This document shows, piece by piece, positions 37,564 through 45,635 of a stretch of DNA of 64,000 nucleotides; position 1 is the first letter of the stretch; every line of letters starts with the position of its first letter. The notes under the pieces are model-generated. The model ran no database searches, was not told where the DNA came from, and saw nothing but the letters and a program-made list of their open reading frames with translations. This DNA comes from Candidatus Manganitrophus sp. (GTDB taxonomy: Bacteria > Nitrospirota > Nitrospiria > SBBL01 > Manganitrophaceae). The position numbers and the translations under genes are program-made. Where the stretch lies: NCBI GenBank assembly GCA_028865235.1, contig CP114561.1, positions 3,306,001-3,370,000 on the forward strand, written 5' to 3'.

Positions 37564-40500
37564 TTATTTTTGACGCTTCCGCAGCAAGCCCGTCAGAATC
37601 AGTCCGACCAACCCCAACCATTCTGCAGAATCAAGCGGCCCCCCGGCATTCTCCTTGCCCGGAGAGATCATCGCGCAACCTCCGCCCGCCGCGGCCCCCC
37701 CATCCTCTTGAGACGTCGATCTGCTCTCCGCGATTCCCAGCGGCATCGCCGAGGCGCGCGCCGTGTTCTGGAAGTTGCCGGAACGGTCGTAGCTGGAGGC
37801 GGAATAATAATAGGTCACGTTGCTCTCCAGCCCGGCATGAATCACGCTGACCGATTCGTTCGGTTGTCCCGCGAAATCCCCAAGGATCGTTCCGTCGTTC
37901 AGACCGGCCGGGAAGCGATCGGTTCGATAGAGGATACGGACCCCAGCGAAATCGGGGTCGGAAGGATTGACCCAATCGAGGGTGACGTTCTGAACGCCTG
38001 GGACGGCCCTGAAGCTCTCGACGTCTGCCGGCGGGGTGACATCGCCCAACGCGGCCGTCGTAAAGGTCTGGTCGTCCGACACCGAGAGATTTCCCGCGGC
38101 ATCGGCGCTTCGGACCCGGTAGTGATAAACGGTCTCGGATTGGAGACCGGAGAGGATTTCCGAGTGGCTGTTCATCAGCGTGGCATTCAACGTGGTCAGG
38201 TTGCCGTATGCCGCCGTCGTTCCATATTCCACCTGGGTGGTTGCAGGCTCATCGGTTCCCCAGCTGATCGCCACCCGGTCTGCCCGGAGATCCCCCGCCG
38301 TGATTTGAGAGAGCCCCGGCCCGGTTGTGTCGGGGGTCGCGGCGGTGGTGAAGGTGTGGTCGCCGGAGAGGGCGGTGTTGTCGGCGGCGTCTTTGCTGAT
38401 GACGCGGAAGTGATACGTCGTGGACGGATTGAGGTTGTTCAAGGTCCGGGTGTGCCCGGTCCCGAGGGTGGCGTCGAGCGTGGAGAGAGCGCCGTAGGCC
38501 GTTGTCGTCCCGTACTCCACGCGCGCGGTGGCCGGCTCATTTGTATTCCAAGAGATCACGACGGAGGAGGCAGTAAGATTGCCGGTCGTGATGCCGGAGA
38601 GGATCGGCGCCGCCGTGTCGGGGAGAGCCGGCGTCGTGAAGAGGTTGTCCCCGGAGGTGGCGAGGTTGCCTGCCGCGTCTCTGCTCAGAACGCGGAAGTG
38701 ATAGGTCGTCGCGGCGGAGAGTCCCGTCAAGCCTTGGTTATGGGAGGTGGTCAGGGTCATATTGAGGCTTGTCGAGGAGCCATAGGCTGTCGTCGTCCCA
38801 TACTGGATTTGTGTGTCGCTCAACTCGTTGGTCGTCCAACTAATGGTCGCGCTGCTGTTGGTCAGATTTCCGGCGGCAATTCCCGAGAAGGTCGGCGGTG
38901 TCGTGTCGGGCGGGGCGGAGGTGGTAAAGGTATTGTCTCCGGAGGTGGCCAGATTTCCGGCGGCGTCTTTGCTGAGGACGCGGTAGTGATAGAGGGTGGA
39001 GGGAGAGAGTCCGGTCAGCCCTTGGCTGTGAGAAGTCGTCATTGCGTTGTTCAGCGAGGTGGTCGATCCGTAGGCGCTGGTAGTGCCGTATTGAACCTGG
39101 GTGTCGGCCGCTTCGTTGGTCGTCCAGCTAATCGTAACGCTGCTGCTGCTGAGACCCCCTTCCGTGATTGCGGAGAGGGTGGGCGGCGTGGTGTCCGGGA
39201 GAGCGGGTGTCGTGAAGGTGTTATCTCCCGACGTGGCGGTGTTGTTGGCGGCGTCTTTACTGATCACGCGGAAGTGATAGGTGGTCGAGGGGCTCAGGTT
39301 GCTTAAGGTTCTGGTATGACCGGTCAAAAGTGTATTACCGAGTGCCGAGGAAGAACCGTAGGCGGATGTCGTCCCATATTCCACCTGTGAGGTGGCGGCT
39401 TCATTCGTCGTCCAGGTGATGACGGCGGAAGTCGCCGTGACAGTCCCCGCTGCAACCGCTGAAAGGGTCGGTGCGATTGTGTCCGGAGCCGCGGAGGTGG
39501 TGAAGGTGTTATCTCCCGACGTGGCGGTGTTGTTGGCCGCATCTTTGCTGATGACGCGGAAGTGATAGGTGGTCGAGGGGTTCAGGTTGCTTAAGGTTCT
39601 GGTATGACTTGTCACAAGCGTACCATCGAGGTTTGAGAGAGAGCCGTAGGCGGTGGTGGTTCCATATTCAACCTGAGAGGAGGAGGGTTCATTTGTGCTC
39701 CAAGTGACCGCAACCGAATCAAAGGTCAGGCTGCTGGCGGTAATCCCGGAGAAGGCCGGAGGGGTATTATCCGGGGGCGCCGGTGTGGTGAAGGTGCCGT
39801 CGCCGGAGGTGGCAAGATTCCCGGCGGCATCTTTACTGAGGACCCGATAGTGATAGGTCGTGGAGGGGGTCAGCCCCGTCAGGCGTTCGCTATGCGCCGT
39901 GGTCAGTGTTGTATTGAGGGGTGTCGAAGATCCATAGGCGGTGGTGATGCCGTATTGAACCTGCGTATCGGCCGACTCATTTGTCGTCCAGCTGATGGTG
40001 ACGCTGCTGCTGGTGATCGATCCGGCGGAGATCGCTGAGAGTGTTGGCGGGGTGGTGTCCGGCGGTGCCGGCGTTGTAAACGTGTTGTCTCCCGAGGTCG
40101 CCAGGTTTCCGGCGGCATCCCTACTCAGGACGCGATAGTGATAGGTCGTCGAAGGGGACAGCCCGGTGAGGTCTTGGGTGTGAGCGGTGGTCAGGGCGCT
40201 ATTGAGTGAGGTGGTCGATCCATATGCCGTCGTCGTGCCGTACTGGACTTGGGTATCGGCGAGCTCGTTGGTCGTCCAGCTGATCGTCGCCCCGCTGCTG
40301 GTAAGACTCCCGGCGGCAATCCCGGAAAAGGTCGGCGGTGTCGTGTCGGGGGGGGCCGGCGTCGTGAAGATTCTGTCCCCTGACGTCGCAATATTATCGG
40401 CGGCGTCTTTGCTGATGATCCGGTAGTGATAGGTCGTCGAAGGGCTCAGGTTGCTCAACGTTCTCGTATGGCTTGTGACAAGGGTGGTGTTGAGGGCCGA

Positions 40501-41526
40501 AGAAGCGCCGTAGGCGGTGGTGGTTCCATATTCCACCTGGGAGGTTGCCCCTTCATTGGTGCTCCACGCAATCTCGACGGAGGTGGAAAGGAGATTGTTG
40601 ATCGTAATGCCGGAAAGGGTCGGCGCCGTGGTATCGGGCGGGGCCGGGGTGGTGAAGGTGTTGTCGCCGGAGGTGGCGAGGTTCCCGGCGGCGTCTTTAC
40701 TGAGGACACGATAATGATAGGTGGTGGCGCCGGTCAGCCCGGTCAGGTTTTGGCTGTGAGCCGTGGAGAGGGTCGTATTGAGGGTGGTTGAAGATCCGTA
40801 CGCCGTGGTCGGACCGTATTGGATCTGAGTGTCGGCCGACTCGTTGGTGGTCCAGCTGACGGTCGCGGAGGTCGGGGTGAGGTTGCCGGCGGAAATACCG
40901 GAGATCGCGGGGGGTGTTGTGTCGGGCGCAACGGCGGTGGTGAAGGTGTTATCGCCGGAGGTGGCGGTGTTTCCTGCGGCGTCCCGGCTGATGACCCGGT
41001 AATGATAGAGGGTCGAGGGGGCGAGGCCGCTGAGGGTGCGCGTGTGGCTGGTGAGAAGGGTGCTGCGGAGGGCCGATGAAGATCCGTAGGCGGTCGTCGT
41101 TCCATATTCGACTTGAGCGGTGGCGGCTTCGTTCGTCGTCCAGGTGATGACGGCGCCGGTGCTGGTAATGCTGCCGGCGGCCATTGAAGAGAGAACGGGG
41201 GAGACCGTATCGGCAAAGGTTTTGTTGACTTCGGCGGAAAAAGCGCTCTCGGAGTCGGCGTCGTTATAGGCGGTGACGGCGAAGTAGTAGGTTTGGCCTT
41301 CGCTCAACCCGGTGATGGTGTAGGCGGTTTGATTGCCGACGTCGACGGGGGCGCCGTAGCTTCTAGAGGCGGTTCCAAAGTAGACTTTGTAGCCGGCCAG
41401 ATCGCTCTCCGTATTTGCATCCCAAGAGAGAGAGGCGTTCGCTGCCATGGCGGCGGTCGTCCAATTGAGAACGAGAAGAAAACCGAGGATCCCCAGAGCG
41501 CTTCGCTTCGTCCGTTGTGTTCGCAT
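37564..41526 (-). CDS. Secreted fibronectin type III repeat protein
   Basis: A 1320-residue surface or matrix protein. The signal peptide ends TTAAMAANAS. An N-terminal FN3 domain (about 30-107, LSWDANTESDLAGYKVYFG) is followed by eleven FN3-like repeats of about 96 residues. Each repeat has the pattern ISWTTNE, then QVQYGTTTAYG or QVEYGTTTAYG, LSPSTTYHYRV, SKDAAGN and ATSGDNTFTT. A further C-terminal FN3 (VTLDWVNPSDPDFAGVRILY) follows. The end, GGGCAMISP...AEWLGLVGLILTGLLRKRQK, combines a Gly-Cys motif, a hydrophobic helix and a basic tail, like a C-terminal sorting signal. It is likely an adhesin or matrix scaffold. Its leader carries two c-di-GMP riboswitches and a sigma-54-like promoter. 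Confidence 0.88.
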   Translation of the reverse strand: MRTQRTKRSALGILGFLLVLNWTTAAMAANASLSWDANTESDLAGYKVYFGTASRSYGAPVDVGNQTAYTITGLSEGQTYYFAVTAYNDADSESAFSAEVNKTFADTVSPVLSSMAAGSITSTGAVITWTTNEAATAQVEYGTTTAYGSSSALRSTLLTSHTRTLSGLAPSTLYHYRVISRDAAGNTATSGDNTFTTAVAPDTTPPAISGISAGNLTPTSATVSWTTNESADTQIQYGPTTAYGSSTTLNTTLSTAHSQNLTGLTGATTYHYRVLSKDAAGNLATSGDNTFTTPAPPDTTAPTLSGITINNLLSTSVEIAWSTNEGATSQVEYGTTTAYGASSALNTTLVTSHTRTLSNLSPSTTYHYRIISKDAADNIATSGDRIFTTPAPPDTTPPTFSGIAAGSLTSSGATISWTTNELADTQVQYGTTTAYGSTTSLNSALTTAHTQDLTGLSPSTTYHYRVLSRDAAGNLATSGDNTFTTPAPPDTTPPTLSAISAGSITSSSVTISWTTNESADTQVQYGITTAYGSSTPLNTTLTTAHSERLTGLTPSTTYHYRVLSKDAAGNLATSGDGTFTTPAPPDNTPPAFSGITASSLTFDSVAVTWSTNEPSSSQVEYGTTTAYGSLSNLDGTLVTSHTRTLSNLNPSTTYHFRVISKDAANNTATSGDNTFTTSAAPDTIAPTLSAVAAGTVTATSAVITWTTNEAATSQVEYGTTSAYGSSSALGNTLLTGHTRTLSNLSPSTTYHFRVISKDAANNTATSGDNTFTTPALPDTTPPTLSAITEGGLSSSSVTISWTTNEAADTQVQYGTTSAYGSTTSLNNAMTTSHSQGLTGLSPSTLYHYRVLSKDAAGNLATSGDNTFTTSAPPDTTPPTFSGIAAGNLTNSSATISWTTNELSDTQIQYGTTTAYGSSTSLNMTLTTSHNQGLTGLSAATTYHFRVLSRDAAGNLATSGDNLFTTPALPDTAAPILSGITTGNLTASSVVISWNTNEPATARVEYGTTTAYGALSTLDATLGTGHTRTLNNLNPSTTYHFRVISKDAADNTALSGDHTFTTAATPDTTGPGLSQITAGDLRADRVAISWGTDEPATTQVEYGTTAAYGNLTTLNATLMNSHSEILSGLQSETVYHYRVRSADAAGNLSVSDDQTFTTAALGDVTPPADVESFRAVPGVQNVTLDWVNPSDPDFAGVRILYRTDRFPAGLNDGTILGDFAGQPNESVSVIHAGLESNVTYYYSASSYDRSGNFQNTARASAMPLGIAESRSTSQEDGGAAAGGGCAMISPGKENAGGPLDSAEWLGLVGLILTGLLRKRQK
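38035..41205 (-). repeat. Eleven tandem ~288-bp FN3-coding repeats
   Basis: Units of about 288 bp encode the eleven internal FN3 repeats. Two subtypes, QVEYG and QVQYG, occur in the order E-Q-E-Q-Q-E-E-Q-Q-E-E from the N-terminus, which suggests block duplications. The array is prone to collapse or expansion in assembly. Confidence 0.85.
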
Positions 41527-41544
41527 GTTGTGTCGCCTCCATGC

Positions 41545-41587
41545 AGAAAATAAAAGCCGCCAAAGAAAAAATCCTTTGGCGGCTCGG
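41545..41587 (-). terminator. Leader terminator just before the FN3-repeat start codon
   Basis: On the - strand, GCCGCCAAAG (41583-41574) pairs with CTTTGGCGGC (41565-41556) and is followed by TTTTATTTTC. It lies about 20 bases upstream of the start codon and downstream of the second riboswitch, so it is the likely expression platform. Confidence 0.85.
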
Positions 41588-41621
41588 CGGGCATGGAAGA
41601 AGGTGAAGGGGAAAGGGTGTG

Positions 41622-41720
41622 GGGTGTGATAATCGCTACCCCCTATACCCTACCCCCTACACCCTTTCTTTAGCCCCGTTGCTCTGCGTCCTCCCCTTTC
41701 GAAGAGTTTGCTCTGAGCAA
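41622..41720 (-). promoter_or_regulatory. c-di-GMP-I (GEMM) riboswitch, proximal copy
   Basis: On the - strand, GAGCAAACTCTTCGAAAGG leads into GGAGGACGCAGAGC, then GGGGCTAAAG, the order of conserved blocks in GEMM-I aptamers. The 3' half (GGGTA...GGGGGTAGCGATT) is more divergent, so the exact 3' boundary is uncertain. A long inverted repeat (41611-41625 with 41652-41668) could be part of the aptamer or an antiterminator. It lies upstream of the leader terminator. Confidence 0.75.
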
Positions 41721-41733
41721 AGGTCGATAAAAT

Positions 41734-41760
41734 AAAAAAGCCCATTCCTCGGAATGGGCG
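41734..41760 (-). terminator. Terminator of the distal riboswitch
   Basis: On the - strand, GCCCATTCC (41759-41751) pairs with GGAATGGGC (41748-41740), followed by T6 (41739-41734). It lies between the two aptamers. Confidence 0.88.
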
Positions 41761-41779
41761 TGTGCCTAAAAGATGCACC

Positions 41780-41880
41780 TGCATCGTCATGGCAACCAGA
41801 CAAACCGTGGGGCCTGAATCCCCTACTCATCGGTCTCTTGGCTTTGCGTCCTACCCTCTCGGATAGTTTGCCCTTTTCAC
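41780..41880 (-). promoter_or_regulatory. c-di-GMP-I (GEMM) riboswitch, distal copy
   Basis: On the - strand, GGGCAAACTATCCGAGAGGG is followed by TAGGACGCAAAGCC and, 40 bases on, by GGTTTGTCTGGTTGCC. These correspond to the conserved GGGCAAACC, GGGACGCAAAGCC and GGTAG...GGTTACC blocks of the c-di-GMP-I aptamer. A terminator follows within 50 bases. The arrangement gives two c-di-GMP-sensing steps in one leader. Confidence 0.9.
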
Positions 41881-41909
41881 GAGTGATTCAAATCTGTCGT
41901 CTGTATAAC

Positions 41910-41924
41910 GCAAGAGAGATGCCT
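41910..41924 (-). promoter_or_regulatory. Sigma-54-like promoter for the FN3-repeat leader
   Basis: On the - strand AGGCATCTCTCTTGC has GGCA-N6-TTGC, the invariant spacing of RpoN promoters. The predicted transcript start (about 41898) lies just before the distal riboswitch aptamer, which supports it. Confidence 0.55.
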
Positions 41925-42183
41925 CTCTAGGCCGGATGGGGTCTGAAATGGATATTGTTCAATCGATCTTGAAAGAGAGCGGGTCCGGGTGGAGGGGTCG
42001 CCTAAGGAGCCGGGCGAGGGGGTGGAGGGTGTTGGAAGGTTCTTGAAAATGTCGAGTGATGCAAAGTCAAACAAATCGAGGGATCGGTTTGTTTGGACCG
42101 AAGGAAAGACTATTTTTGTCCCGTCGGTGGGAAAGGGGTTACTTACCCATCTGTAAACAGGTCACCTTTTTTACAAGGATTCG

Positions 42184-44865
42184 TCACGGTTTTACCGGGG
42201 TGACCCGGATCGATCGTGTGGTCGTCCCGGCCGGGAACCGTCCCTCCGGCGTTAAGCGTCCGTCGGGGCCGATCGAATAAACAAATACATCATTGGAATT
42301 CAAATTCGCGACGTAGATGAACTTGCCGGAGGGATCGGCGGTGATCGAGCGGGGCCCCGACCCGCCGGCGACCGTTCCCAGCGCGGTCAACGCGCCGGTT
42401 GTGCCGTCGATCCGGTACATCGAAATCGTATCGGCGGAGTTGGCGACATAGGCAAATTGGCCGGAAGGATCGACCGTGATGGAGAAGGGACGGATCCCTG
42501 CGGCGATCGCGCCTGTTTGGGTCAACCTTCCGGTGGTTGCGTCGACGGAATAGATCCAGACATTATTGGCGTTGTAGTTGGCGGCATAGGCGAATCGGCC
42601 CGAAGGATGAATGACGATGGAATTTGCCCCCGATCCCCCTGGGGCATGCCCGAGGAGGGTCAGCCCTCCGGTCGATCCGTCGAGCGTGTACATCGAGATA
42701 TTGTCGGAGATGGTATTGGCGACGTAGGCAAATTCCCCCGACGGATGAACCGTGATTGAAATCGGACTGGTCCCCGCGCTCACCGTTCCGATCAAGGTGA
42801 GTGCGCCGCTGGTTTGGTTGATCCGATACATCCAGACATCGGTCGATGAGTTCTCATTCGCCACGTAGAAAAACTGACCGGTCGGGTCGACCATGCCGGA
42901 GTAGGGACCGATGCCGGTCTGCACGGTTCCGATGGCGGTCAAGCGGCCGCTGTTCGGATCGATCCGATACATCGAAACGTTGTTCGAGCCAAAATTTCCC
43001 GCATAGACGAAGCGTCCCTTCGGGTCGACTGTGACCGAGTAGGGCTCCGTTCCGGCGGCGATCGATCCGATCCGCGTCAAAAGGCCCGAGGCGGGGTCGA
43101 CCGTATACATCGTCACATCGTTTGAGGCGGAGTTGGCGGCATAGGCAAAGCGGGGGAGGGTAGAAGTATCCGCGCCGACGACAATACTCATCTGGGTTGC
43201 GGCAGTCGCTCCGTCATCGTCGGTCACCGTGAGTTTGGCGATATAGGTTCCTGCAGCGGTATAGGCATGTTCGACCGCGCTGCCTGTGCCGCTTGCGCCG
43301 TCGCCAAAATTCCAGACGTAACTTGTGATCCTCCCGTCGGGATCGGAGGACGTTGAGCCGTTGAATTGCACTGTGAGCGGGGGAGAACCGAAGGCGGGGG
43401 CCGCGGTCATCCGCGCCGTCGGAAAGGCGTTGGCGGCGGAATAAACTGTAAACCGGTCATATTTGACCCCGGTGTTATAGTTGATGATCCCCGGGACGCC
43501 GGAGAGAATCCGCGAGGAGGCGCTGTCGTTGAAGCTAAAGAGAAGGGTGCCGTCGACAGAGACCTCAAGGACCACCGGATTGTTTCCGGTGACCTTCATC
43601 CGAACGGTGTAAGGCTTATTGGCGACGATCCCGGCGGGGGCCGATCTAAGCGTGGTCCAGACGCCGGCATTTCTTCGATAGAGCGTGGCCGTTCCTTTGG
43701 TGGAGAGTTGAACCGAATAGAGATCGGCGGCAAAGTTCGAATCGGTTCTTCCGCGAGCGACCATTCCGGAATAGAGCGAGCCGGTCGGGACGATGATCAC
43801 CGACTCGACGACATAATCCTGGGTCCCCAGATTCGGGGCGACCGCGGCGGCATTCGTTCCGCCGGTCGAGACGGCAAAGCTCCCGTCGGTCGCCGTGCCG
43901 CCGGCGACCGATCGCCAGTTCGAGCCTAAGCCGGTGGTCCGGTTAAATTCATCTGAAAAGAGGTTCGCGCCGCCGGATGTCACAGAAAGGCTCCGCTGCA
44001 CAGAACCCCTCGCTCCCTGGTTGTCGGTGACGGTGAGTGTGGCGGTGAATGTGCCGGCCGTTGAATAAGTATGATCGATGACCGGCCCGGTTCCGTTCGA
44101 TCCATCCCCGAAATCCCACGCAAAGGAGGTGATACTCCCATCCGGATCCGAAGAGCTTGCTCCGTCGAAGTGTACGGTCAACGGGACTGTCCCGGAATCT
44201 GGATTGGCCGACATTTTGGCCAGCGGGGGCTGATTGGCCGGCGAGGAGGTTCCGTTGTCGGAGACAGTAAAACGGTCATATTTCACGCCGGTGTTGTAAT
44301 TGATGATGCCGGGGATGCCGGAACCGATTCGGGCGGAGGTGCTGTCGCTGAAGGTAAAGAGCGACGCGCCGTTCAGGAAGACGGTCAGTTCGACCGGACT
44401 GCTGCCGGCCACTTTCAATCCGAGCGTATAAGCGCGATTGGCGACGATCCCCGCGGAAGCGGACCTTAATAAGGTCCATGTGCCGGCATTCCTTCTATAA
44501 AGATTGACCGTCCCGGTGGAAGAGAGCTGAGCCGAGTAGAGATCAGAAGCAAAGTTTGAATCGGTCCTTCCTCGGGCGACAATCCCGGAGTAGACAGAGC
44601 CTGCCGGGACCAGGATCACCGACTCGGCGGTGTAGTCATCGGTCCCCAAGGCGGCGGTCGCGGCGGCCGCATTGGCGGACCCTTGGGAGAGAGCGACATT
44701 GCCGTCGGTGCTGAAGCTTCCCGCGGTGACTCTCCAGGAAGTCCCTAAGCCGCTGGTCCGATTGAATTCATCATTAAAGAGGGTGGCGGCATCGCCCGTT
44801 TCGTGTATCAGCGCGCTGCCGAGGAGAAAAAAGAGCCATCCCCATTTTCTAAAATATGATTTCAT
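42184..44865 (-). CDS. Secreted LamG-like/PKD/beta-propeller protein
   Basis: A protein of about 893 residues. After the signal peptide (KWGWLFFLLGSALIHETGDA), a LamG/concanavalin-like domain (LFNDEFNRTSGLGTSW) and a PKD domain (FAWDFGDGSNGTG) form a unit of about 265 residues. The unit is repeated once (LFSDEFNRTTGLGSNW, then YVWNFGDGASGTG). The C-terminal 330 residues form a propeller of seven YVTN/lactonase-type repeats (FAYVANSADTISMYRID, ITVDPSGQFAYVAN). Such proteins are extracellular and bind carbohydrate or other surface ligands; enzymatic activity is not evident. Met 44865 is chosen because the signal peptide begins there; an upstream in-frame start at 45024 adds a non-signal extension. 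It is upstream of, but separately controlled from, the FN3 gene. Confidence 0.85.
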   Translation of the reverse strand: MKSYFRKWGWLFFLLGSALIHETGDAATLFNDEFNRTSGLGTSWRVTAGSFSTDGNVALSQGSANAAAATAALGTDDYTAESVILVPAGSVYSGIVARGRTDSNFASDLYSAQLSSTGTVNLYRRNAGTWTLLRSASAGIVANRAYTLGLKVAGSSPVELTVFLNGASLFTFSDSTSARIGSGIPGIINYNTGVKYDRFTVSDNGTSSPANQPPLAKMSANPDSGTVPLTVHFDGASSSDPDGSITSFAWDFGDGSNGTGPVIDHTYSTAGTFTATLTVTDNQGARGSVQRSLSVTSGGANLFSDEFNRTTGLGSNWRSVAGGTATDGSFAVSTGGTNAAAVAPNLGTQDYVVESVIIVPTGSLYSGMVARGRTDSNFAADLYSVQLSTKGTATLYRRNAGVWTTLRSAPAGIVANKPYTVRMKVTGNNPVVLEVSVDGTLLFSFNDSASSRILSGVPGIINYNTGVKYDRFTVYSAANAFPTARMTAAPAFGSPPLTVQFNGSTSSDPDGRITSYVWNFGDGASGTGSAVEHAYTAAGTYIAKLTVTDDDGATAATQMSIVVGADTSTLPRFAYAANSASNDVTMYTVDPASGLLTRIGSIAAGTEPYSVTVDPKGRFVYAGNFGSNNVSMYRIDPNSGRLTAIGTVQTGIGPYSGMVDPTGQFFYVANENSSTDVWMYRINQTSGALTLIGTVSAGTSPISITVHPSGEFAYVANTISDNISMYTLDGSTGGLTLLGHAPGGSGANSIVIHPSGRFAYAANYNANNVWIYSVDATTGRLTQTGAIAAGIRPFSITVDPSGQFAYVANSADTISMYRIDGTTGALTALGTVAGGSGPRSITADPSGKFIYVANLNSNDVFVYSIGPDGRLTPEGRFPAGTTTRSIRVTPVKP

Positions 44866-45103
44866 GAGAGCCCTCTCTTTGCAAGAAAGTTGCAGGCGCT
44901 TTCCACGGAGGGACGCGACAGGCCGATGAAAGGCAAGGTCAATCTTAGCTTCTTCAAGGATATCCTTATACAGCGAGGCCTGTTCGACGAAAAAGGGATA
45001 GCCATCTGAGGGGTAAGAGAGCAAAAAGGGTGCCCGTTGGAATTTCTGTGAAAGATTTATACATGCCGTCTTAGGATCGTATCGAACCGTACCCCCTGCT
45101 CAG

Positions 45104-45119
45104 GCACACGAATTGCTCT
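45104..45119 (+). promoter_or_regulatory. Sigma-54-like promoter for DUF3309-csbD
   Basis: AGGCACACGAATTGCT matches GGCAC-N5-TTGCT with the exact RpoN spacing; only the outermost T and one inner G differ from consensus. It lies 39 bases before the DUF3309 start codon. Confidence 0.6.
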
Positions 45120-45157
45120 TAACTTCATTTAGTTTCACTCAGAAAAGGAGAAACAAT

Positions 45158-45310
45158 ATGAGCACCATTTTGATTGTCCTGTTGGTTTTGCTTCTCATCG
45201 GCGCGTTGCCGGCTTGGCCGTACAGCGCAAATTGGGGATATGGTCCGACGGGGGGGGTGGGATTGATTCTTCTCATCCTGCTGATACTGGCGCTGACCGG
45301 ACGCCTCTGA
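45158..45310 (+). CDS. DUF3309 family small membrane protein
   Basis: A 50-residue protein with two hydrophobic segments, ILIVLLVLLLIGALPAWPYS and GVGLILLILLILALTGRL, around the NWGYGPTGG loop. This is the hallmark of DUF3309. ATG 45158 follows AAAGGAG. Members often sit next to csbD or other stress genes, as here. Function is unknown; a role in envelope stress is only inferred. Confidence 0.88.
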   Translation: MSTILIVLLVLLLIGALPAWPYSANWGYGPTGGVGLILLILLILALTGRL

Positions 45311-45367
45311 GAATCGGCGACAGCCGTTTGTTGCAACGCGCCACTTTTTAAATCAAAGGAGGGATTG

Positions 45368-45574
45368 ATGAACTGGGATCAGATTGAAGGAAATTGGAAA
45401 CAGTTTAAAGGGAAAGTGAAGGAGAAGTGGGGAGAACTCACAGACGACGATCTCCAAGTGATCGGAGGCAAGCGGGATAAACTCATCGGAAAGCTGCAAG
45501 AGAAATATGGAATCGCGAAAGAAGAAGCGGAAAAGGAATTGAAAAACTTCGAAGACCAGAGCCGAGCGGCGTAA
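45368..45574 (+). CDS. CsbD family stress protein
   Basis: A 68-residue CsbD-like protein with the canonical start MNWDQIEGNWKQFKGKVKEK, then WGELTDDDLQVIGGKRDKL and LQEKYGIAKEEAEKEL. It is small, highly charged and helical. In Bacillus csbD is a general stress gene, but its biochemical role is unknown. ATG 45368 follows AAAGGAGGG. It is probably co-transcribed with DUF3309 from the sigma-54-like promoter. Confidence 0.92.
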   Translation: MNWDQIEGNWKQFKGKVKEKWGELTDDDLQVIGGKRDKLIGKLQEKYGIAKEEAEKELKNFEDQSRAA

Positions 45575-45599
45575 CCGGGATCGGCGCGTCCGATGAAGC

Positions 45600-45623
45600 G
45601 GCAAGGGGCTTCGGCCCCTTGCC
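45600..45623. terminator. UUCG-loop hairpin between convergent genes
   Basis: A perfect 10-bp stem (45600-45609 with 45614-45623) is closed by a C(TTCG)G tetraloop, which is very stable in RNA. It has no T-tract. It lies between csbD and the convergent kinase gene. Confidence 0.6.
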
Positions 45624-45635
45624 CCATTCAAGGGG

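Noticed and set aside
37534..39306. A 590-codon + strand frame over the FN3-repeat gene
   Set aside because: It arises from the periodic FN3 repeat read in antisense (Gly/Arg/Val-rich repeats). The - strand gene has a signal peptide, riboswitches and a terminator.
38035..41205. Regularly spaced repeats considered as a CRISPR array
   Set aside because: Units are about 288 bp, coding and FN3-like, with no short identical repeats separated by unique spacers and no cas genes.
44872..44890. Sigma-54-like element upstream of the LamG/PKD/propeller gene (TGCA-N6-TTGC)
   Set aside because: It lacks the -24 GG, and the predicted transcript start would leave almost no leader before the start codon.
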